From assembly GCA_022478985.1 (NCBI GenBank), contig JAKSZP010009547.1:32391-96390 (forward strand): a DNA stretch of 64,000 nt, given 5' to 3'. Below the pieces are notes generated by a model. That model was not told the origin of the DNA. It was given only the letters and a program-made list of their open reading frames with translations, and did no database searches. The translations under genes and the position numbers were made by a program. The DNA comes from Massospora cicadina (taxonomy: Eukaryota; Entomophthoromycota; Entomophthoromycetes; Entomophthorales; Entomophthoraceae). Below are positions 58,440 through 64,000 of this stretch, one piece after another (position 1 is the stretch's first letter; each line of letters begins with the position of its first letter).

Positions 58440-61400
58440 GTGGTTTCCCCTGACCCCACTACCATCTCTTTGGTATCACTGGATTCATCCACAACTACCA
58501 ATAAAGAGAACTCCGCTTACTTCTTAGTACCCATGAAGATTAGTGTTGGGTCCCATCACGTCTCCTTTGAGGCCCTGGTGGACACTGGAGCCGCGGGCAA
58601 TTTTATGAGTGTAGAACTGGCCCAGCAATTAGAACTTGCCCTGGATGCAGGTCCTTTGGTGATGGTTGTGTCATCAGCCTCCCAAACCTCATACCTGATA
58701 TGCTGACCAGTCACATTTTCAATACACCAGTTCAGCTTCTGCGACCACTTTTCTGCTATGCCAAACTTGGTGTTTCCAGTGATCTTAGGAGTGGGATGGT
58801 GGCGCCAGCAACATGTCAAGATCCACTTGGAGTCTAACATGCTGTCATTCACTAATGATCAACTGGAGGGTGAATTCCCCCTAATTGATACTCTTAAGAA
58901 AGCTCAAGGCCGCAGTTCTATTACGTCCCTCGTCTCCCCTACAGGCATACCATCCAATTTTCCAGAAAGTTTAATGCGCTATCAAAGCATTTTTGATTCT
59001 GAAAAGGCAGATCGTTTGCCTCCCCACACTAGATTTGACTGTGGTTTTCGCATGACGGTGGAGTTGGTGAATATCAACTGCCCGTTGTATCCCCACACAG
59101 CAGAGGAGGAGGCTGCGCTCAACACCTGGTTGGATGATATGTTGAAAAAAGGGTGGTTGTTCAAGGAGACCTCACCAGTTGCATCTCCCATCATCTTTGC
59201 TAAAAAAGCCAATGGTTCTCTCCGCCCCTGTGTGGACTATGGACACTTAAATAAAATCACAGTTTTCTGATCCCTACCCCCTGCCTTTAGAACAGATGAT
59301 AAGCCAAGCAATCGCCAAATCTCAGGTGTTTTCTAAGCTGGATCTCGTCAATGCATTCAACCAGATTTGGTTAATGAAAGGGCAAGAATGGTTAACAGCA
59401 ATCTGGACAAAGCGGGGCATTTTCCAATTCCGTGTGATGCCCTTTGGGCTGAAGAACGCTCCCGCTATGTTTCAATGCATGATTGACAATGTACTGGGTG
59501 ACCTCCAGTTTACCTGCGCAGTTGCATATATTGATGACATTCTGGTTCACTCCCCAACTCCCAAACAACATGCTACTGACCTGGAAGCAGTTGTGGCCGC
59601 CTTACATAAGGCAGGCTTGTTCGTCAAGCCTTCCAAGTGTGAGTTCTATAAGGAGGAGGTTACCTTTCTCAGGAACCTCATCCTTAAAGATGGTTATGCA
59701 ATCCCTCCCAATAAGTTGGATGCTATCCAGGAATGGCCAACTCTGACTACCCAGAAACAACTATGGAGTTTCTTGGGAACCATCATTTTCTTAAAAAAGT
59801 TCTCCCCAGCACTTTCCCAGCTTGCTGCCCCACTCCACCCCCTTACAGGGAAAAACGCACCATTTTGCTGGATGGCCAAATGCCAACAGGTGTTCAAATC
59901 AATTAAAGAGGTGTTTGTATCCCCTCCCATTTTGAAACACGCTGATCCCACCAAGCCATATATCGTTGCATGTGATGCTTCATCAGTAGCCATGGGGGCA
60001 GTGTTGCTCCAGGAGCACAATGGCTTGGAACACCTGGTCGCCTACTTTTCCCAAAAGTTCACCTCTATGGAGCAGTCTTGGGCTATTTATGACAAGGAGT
60101 TGGCAGCTGTTGCATGGGCCTTAACTCATTGGAGGTACCTGTTACAGGGTGCCCAACATGAATTAATGGTTTGCATGGATCACCAGGCCCTTTTGTACTT
60201 TTGTAAACCTCAAAAATTGGCACATTGGCAAGCCCAAACCTATCAGGACCTGTGCAGTTTTAACTTCAAATATGAATTTAGTAAAAGGTGCGCTCAATGT
60301 ACTCCCCAATTTTCTCAGCTGCAGCCCCACCCACTGTTCCACGGATCTGGAGGAAGTGGATCTCGTTACTGTGATTCCTACCACCCAAATCCTGTCAATT
60401 GTCCCCCCTGTCATTTCTTCCATCGCTCTGGCCCCCAACGCTCCATTAGTTGCTCAGGTCTTAGCCAGTCAAATGGCCTGCCCTGAGGGCGTGGAGCTGG
60501 TTGAGCAGTTATCTCACCAGAAGCATAAACACTCCCTATAATCATTGAAGGAGGGTCTTATTTATTTTCAGTCTTGCGTTTGGGTTCCCCCTCCTTCCAA
60601 ACTGAGGTATTCTGCGCACATCACAATCCCCCCACAGTTGGTCACCCTGGTACTAAGAAATGCATCGATTTGATCAAATGGACCTACAATTGGGTGGGTT
60701 TGATGAAAGAAGTTCTAGCCTGGATCACCAACTGCGTTACTTGTGCTCAGGCTAAGTCAGACCACTCCAGTAGAAATGGTCTTTTACACCCCTTACAGCA
60801 GGCGGAGGGTCCATGGATGTCAGTGAAATGGACTTAATCGTCAAACCCCCTGCTTTAATGGGTTCACACGGTGATGGTGGTGATGGATTGTTTCACAAAA
60901 TTTTCCCATTTCATTCCTTGCCATTCCACAATTATATCAGAGGAGACTGCCCGCCTTTTTGTGCAACACGTGTTCTTGATGTTTGGTCTCCCACAGGAGA
61001 TTCTTAGTGACTGTGGTTCACAGTTCACAGCGCAGTTTTGGAGTGAACTCCTATCTATCGTAAAAATATCCCCCTGCTGTTCCACAGCATACCATCCCCA
61101 GTCCAATGGACAGACTAAGCGAGTTAATAAAGTCCATGAACATTACCTGCGTTGCTATGCTGTGGCTGCACAGGACACCTGGGCCAACAACCTTCCCCTC
61201 ACTCAATTCGCTTAAAACAATGGAATGTATGAGTCTACGGGGTTTTCTCCCTACAAAGCAACGTTTGGTTATAATCCTTCATTCTTGGTAAGACCGTGCT
61301 TGCACCCCAAGGTCCAAGCTGCCGTAGATCACACTGAACATATTAGGTCAACTAAATCCTTGGTGCAGGAACACTTCACCAAAACTATTGATGACTACAA

Positions 61401-61867
61401 GAGGTTTGCAGATTGTAAGCGGCTCCCAGGTCATGATATAACAGTGGGCTCCTATGTTATGCTTGATACCCGCCATTTACAGATTCAAGCGCCTTCTCAG
61501 AAATTTGCAAGTAAGCGTTCTGGCCCCCATTTGGTGGAAGAGGACTTAGGTAAAAGGTGCATTCTGGTTGAAGCTTCCAGCTCACTGGAAACAGCATCCC
61601 GTCTTCCACGTTTCCCAGTCACCTTTCAAGGGTACAGTTCCCACAGAACCTGAACCAATCATCATTTAGGATGTGGAAGAGGCTGAGGTGGAGAACATCC
61701 TGGCATCCCGCCAGGATGTTTAATATCTCATGGCTTGGAAAGGTTATCCAGCTTATGAGAACAGTTGGTTCAAGGCATGCAATTGCGTGAACTGTATGGA
61801 ATTGGTCAAAGAGTTTCACAAAACCCACCCCAATGCTCCCGCCCTTCCCAAAAACCTGCGACGGTAA
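58440..61867 (+). pseudogene. B pol polyprotein: protease, RT, RNase H, integrase, chromodomain
   Basis: Protease: FEALVDTGAAGNFMS (D-T-G intact) near 58,570-58,614. RT: SPVASPIIFAKKANGSLRPC-type fingers near 59,170-59,230; after a 1-bp T insertion near 59,262, VFSKLDLVNAFNQIWL (motif A), FGLKNAPAMFQ (motif B) and YIDD at 59,527-59,538. RNase H: IVACDASSVAMGAVLL, DKELAAVAWAL and VCMDHQALLYF, all catalytic residues kept. Integrase: HHNPPTVGHPGTKK, CVTCAQAK, MDLIVKP, LSDCGSQFT and NGQTKRVN, with Lys for the catalytic Glu (61,117-61,119). Chromodomain at about 61,667-61,800: EVENILASRQDV, a stop, then YLMAWKGYPAYENSW. The final stop is TAA at 61,865-61,867. At least four frame changes and several stops. 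The chromodomain places it among chromoviruses, whose integrases target chromatin marks. Confidence 0.9.
61667..61800 (+). other. B integrase C-terminal chromodomain
   Basis: The order E-x-E-x-ILASR, then YL-x-AWKGYP, then ENSW is the chromodomain core with its aromatic residues (Tyr, Trp, Trp) in place. One in-frame stop splits it. It is followed by LVKEFHKTHPNAP, a common tail after the domain. Confidence 0.85.
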
Positions 61868-62370
61868 TGGCAATCAAGTTACCCAAGGCGCACAAGAATG
61901 TGGCTCTCATACAGTTTCCCAGTGGTGGTGCCCTTCCCTTGGAAAAAGGAAAGGGTAATGTAAGTCCTGGGGAATGTCCTCTGGACATTGATCAGGCCAT
62001 TTTCCCATTCCCAAGCAAGAAAGCACTGAAGAGGATGGCTGTACCCCTCGTTACTCAGGGCGATCTCGCTCATATGGTAGATGAGCGTTGGGTAACAGTT
62101 CTTGCTTCAGATCCTGCTTCAGTGCCCACACTCACCTCAGAAGAACTGCTATGGGGAATGAATGAAATCTGCATCAAGATCACTGAAATGAAATTGATTG
62201 GAACTAATTTGAGTGGCAATCAGCCCGATGCTCAGATTTCAAATAGTCAAAAAGGTATGAAGACTGATCTATCAGCTGGAATGCCCAACAGGTGCAATTT
62301 GGTTAATACGATGATTGAAAAAATCACCCCCTCCCAAAGTCGTCAGGGATCATCCCTGATGGGCAGGTAA
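61867..62370 (+). CDS. B ORF3: extra frame from pol stop through polypurine tract into U3
   Basis: The ATG at 61,867-61,869 overlaps the pol stop codon (TAATG), an arrangement used elsewhere for termination-reinitiation. The frame is open for 167 codons. About 30 residues (MAIKLPKAHKNVALIQFPSG and on) are encoded before the LTR, crossing the polypurine tract at 61,941-61,958. The rest lies in the 3' LTR: DQAIFPFPSKKALKRMAVPL, VTQGDLAHMVDERWVTVLAS, TSEELLWGMNEI. The sister 5' LTR continues the frame about 40 codons past a deletion present here. A B' LTR at 31,081 encodes the same segment with mostly conservative changes. No family recognised and no membrane segment seen. Position recalls accessory genes that overlap U3 in some retroviruses. 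Could also be old gag-like or captured sequence in the LTR. Confidence 0.55.
   Translation: MAIKLPKAHKNVALIQFPSGGALPLEKGKGNVSPGECPLDIDQAIFPFPSKKALKRMAVPLVTQGDLAHMVDERWVTVLASDPASVPTLTSEELLWGMNEICIKITEMKLIGTNLSGNQPDAQISNSQKGMKTDLSAGMPNRCNLVNTMIEKITPSQSRQGSSLMGR
61941..61958 (+). other. B polypurine tract
   Basis: GGAAAAAGGAAAGGGTAA directly before the TG of the 3' LTR. Confidence 0.8.
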
Positions 62371-63118
62371 CATCATTAGACACCATTGACGAGGGTTCAA
62401 AGCTCCCCGCTGGCAAATAAGGCATTATGCCTGATGAAATGCTACTGACCAAATGAACAGCCCAGCAACTGAGCATGGGCGGGTTGGACGTCCCAACCCG
62501 TTCCCAACCAAATGGGTCCATCCCTATGTGTGGTGGCCTTGGGGGATTCCTGCTGCTCATTGGGATAAATGCTGTCACACCAACCTTTGGAAACGCAGTC
62601 AAGCCTCAGCTTGGAAGTTTGAGGTTGAAACAGAAGCGACTCAGCCTGCCACCAAATTCTTTGATGTTGGTTCCCAGTTAAGTTATTTTTTCCCCATACC
62701 CAAACAATTCGCTGGTTAGGTTAAACTTGTGGGACCTGATCCCAGCATGTTTCCCCTCTAAATTGACTACTATTCAATCAGTTGCATCGCACTGAGAAAA
62801 TTGTTGGTCAATTTTTCTTTCTTAAATTTTCCATCAAGAAACTTTCCCCAAAAAATTTTAGTTTTTAAATGTTGAGAATCAAACTACCTCTTCCGCTGGC
62901 ACTCTCATACCCCTAGGGGTTAACAGCCATGTTCATCTGGTATTTTGTTTTGTGCCTGTATGTGGTTCTGGCTCACCAACAGATATTGGTGAAACTCCTT
63001 TCCAGTTTCATATTCACTGTACCAGCAGCAGTGCCTTGGGCATTCTAGTTTGCTGTTTGGGTGCTCTGGCACCTTGGCTGGAAGGCCAGTATAATTCTTA
63101 CTTGCTGTTCACCTGACA
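61959..63118 (+). repeat. B 3' LTR
   Basis: Matches 57,048-58,206 over its full length with scattered, mostly transition differences and a few small indels. Confidence 0.92.
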
Positions 63119-63123
63119 GATAC

Positions 63124-63203
63124 TCATAGTAAACTCAACAGATCCAATCCATTCCGCCATCACAGCTGAGGGCATATCATCCAGTCATATCAGAATTGCA
63201 ACA
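63124..63203 (-). repeat. A2 5' LTR, second part
   Basis: Resumes with TCATAGTAAACTCAACAGAT after element B and its second target copy GATAC (63,119-63,123), and matches 51,628-51,707. It ends GCAACA where the sister has GCGACA, and is followed by the A2 target copy GCCAG. Confidence 0.92.
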
Positions 63204-64000
63204 GCCAGCACACAAGTAAATGACTTGATGTGCCAAAGAGTTTTGGGATAATCAGGTTCAAAAAGAGAAGTTTTTGCTGCATTGATGCAAGTGCAGCTCG
63301 CACTGAAAGCAAGCTCCTCAATTTTGTACTTCTCATATTCCTCAAAATCATGAGGAAAATTGGAAATAGGAATACCCTCGACAAGGGGCTTCACCGCCCC
63401 ATGGAGTTGCTGGTGGAGGAGGGTCCCAAAATGCTCTATGTGACAAACTAAATTACAGTTTTGCTGAACTCTGAAAGGCAATTGTGGATAATATGGGACT
63501 TACCAATGAAGCTCATGGGAGATTAAACACCTCAAGGAGCTTCTAAATGAAGGAGTCCCAAAGATAGCCGCAGAAGTTCTTGCTCACCATGGGCTATCAC
63601 ACAAATGAGTACAAACAATAAATAACTGCAGTCAAAAATTGGAAACCCATTCTGACTACCTATTATCTCAATCAGAACGACTTACCATACATGCCACTTG
63701 AGGCCAAAGAATTTCACCTGGAGTTAAATGTAAAAGTCGATGACTTAGAGAATTATGTTTGGGCTGAGCTGTATACTGTAAACAAAAACTTCGAAGACCT
63801 TGCAGCAAAACCAGCTGTCCAAAATAGGGATAAAGAGGATGCCCAGATCAAAGAGGTTTTTTTAAACTTTGGACTTTGGTGTTGAGTTTGTAGGCCAGAA
63901 ATACTGAAATTATACAGGAGAATTGGGAACTCATAATGCAATTATTAACTGCAAGTTCCTGAGTAGACAGTGTGGCCAAAGATATTAAAAAGCATAATGA
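63204..64000. other. Right flank of A2, possible continuation of the element E relic
   Basis: Begins with the second GCCAG target copy. Open frames exist on both strands (minus 63,185-63,481; plus 63,230-63,451 and 63,691-63,885) with helical, charged composition but no recognised motif. As the other side of the A2 insertion it should continue the sequence ending at 51,213, where gag-like pieces were seen. Confidence 0.35.

Larger units (their letters stand above)
57048..63118 (+). mobile_element. Chromovirus B (Ty3/gypsy with chromodomain), gag missing, LTR-spanning extra ORF
   Basis: LTRs 57,048-58,206 (1,159 bp) and 61,959-63,118 (1,160 bp), TGTAAGTCCTGGGGAA to CCTGACA. Perfect target duplication GATAC (57,043-57,047 and 63,119-63,123). 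Plus-strand pol: protease, reverse transcriptase, RNase H, integrase with HHCC finger, chromodomain. Only about 230 bp separate the 5' LTR from the protease, so gag and a normal primer-binding site are absent. A further ORF begins on the pol stop and runs into the 3' LTR. Several frameshifts and stops; integrase Glu is Lys. Confidence 0.93.
51214..63203 (-). mobile_element. Ty3/gypsy element A2 with nested chromovirus B, inactive
   Basis: LTRs 51,214-51,707 (494 bp) and 56,632-57,047 plus 63,124-63,203 (496 bp). The target duplication GCCAG is perfect (51,209-51,213 and 63,204-63,208). Minus-strand order: primer-binding site, short gag, protease, reverse transcriptase, RNase H, integrase, polypurine tract. 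It is a sister of A1 in pol but has a much shorter gag. Element B sits in its 5' LTR. Stops and frameshifts occur throughout; the RT has YLDN and the integrase Glu is Lys. Confidence 0.93.

Noticed and set aside
58061..59212. Minus-strand frames opposite B protease and RT
   Set aside because: Shadows of the plus-strand pol.
1..64000. CRISPR array, bacterial operons, prophage or plasmid features
   Set aside because: No spaced identical repeats and no prokaryotic gene organisation; introns, tRNA and retrotransposon content are eukaryotic.

Overview
This is eukaryotic nuclear DNA: an AT-rich, repeat-dominated stretch with one multi-exon gene, one possible gene start and one tRNA gene among nested retrotransposons. 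The host cannot be named from the sequence. The multi-exon gene (25,944-28,010, minus strand) has nine introns of only 31-35 nt, shorter than is usual in plants, animals or most fungi. With a large transposon load this points to a protist, alga or unusual fungus.

Layout. 1-6.9 kb: a decayed plus-strand Ty3/gypsy relic (element F) whose integrase zinc finger is split by a short LINE. 6.9-17.7 kb: a three-deep nest, in which a solo LTR of family C is interrupted by Ty3/gypsy element A1 and the 5' LTR of A1 by a tiny non-autonomous LTR element (TRIM-like). 18.3-23.7 kb: a nearly full-length but inactive LINE with zinc-knuckle ORF1, endonuclease, reverse transcriptase and C-terminal zinc motif. 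23.7-31 kb: the gene-bearing island with the helical-repeat gene, a tRNA-Pro(AGG) and the start of a second possible gene. 31.1-40.2 kb: a family B' LTR interrupted by a complete but dead family C element. 40.2-44 kb: a LINE 3' tail, a tRNA-derived SINE candidate, degenerate minisatellite-like repeats and a cluster of perfect hairpins. 47-51.2 kb: relic gag-like material. 51.2-63.2 kb: Ty3/gypsy element A2 (minus) whose 5' LTR is interrupted by chromovirus B (plus).

Most notable points. (1) Chromovirus B carries an extra reading frame that starts on an ATG overlapping the pol stop codon, crosses the polypurine tract and runs into the U3 of the 3' LTR; its protein is recognisable in a diverged B' LTR 30 kb away. 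(2) Four of four resolvable LTR-element insertions landed inside the LTR of another element, in a cycle (C into B, A into C, B into A), so the families were active over overlapping periods. (3) Nearly all the lost catalytic residues are explained by G-to-A or C-to-T changes. (4) Families A, C and the TRIM share one unusual primer-binding site. (5) Introns of the host gene are ultra-short.

All element proteins are pseudogenes with stops and frameshifts; no intact autonomous element is present. Homology statements come from motif recognition by eye, not from a search.
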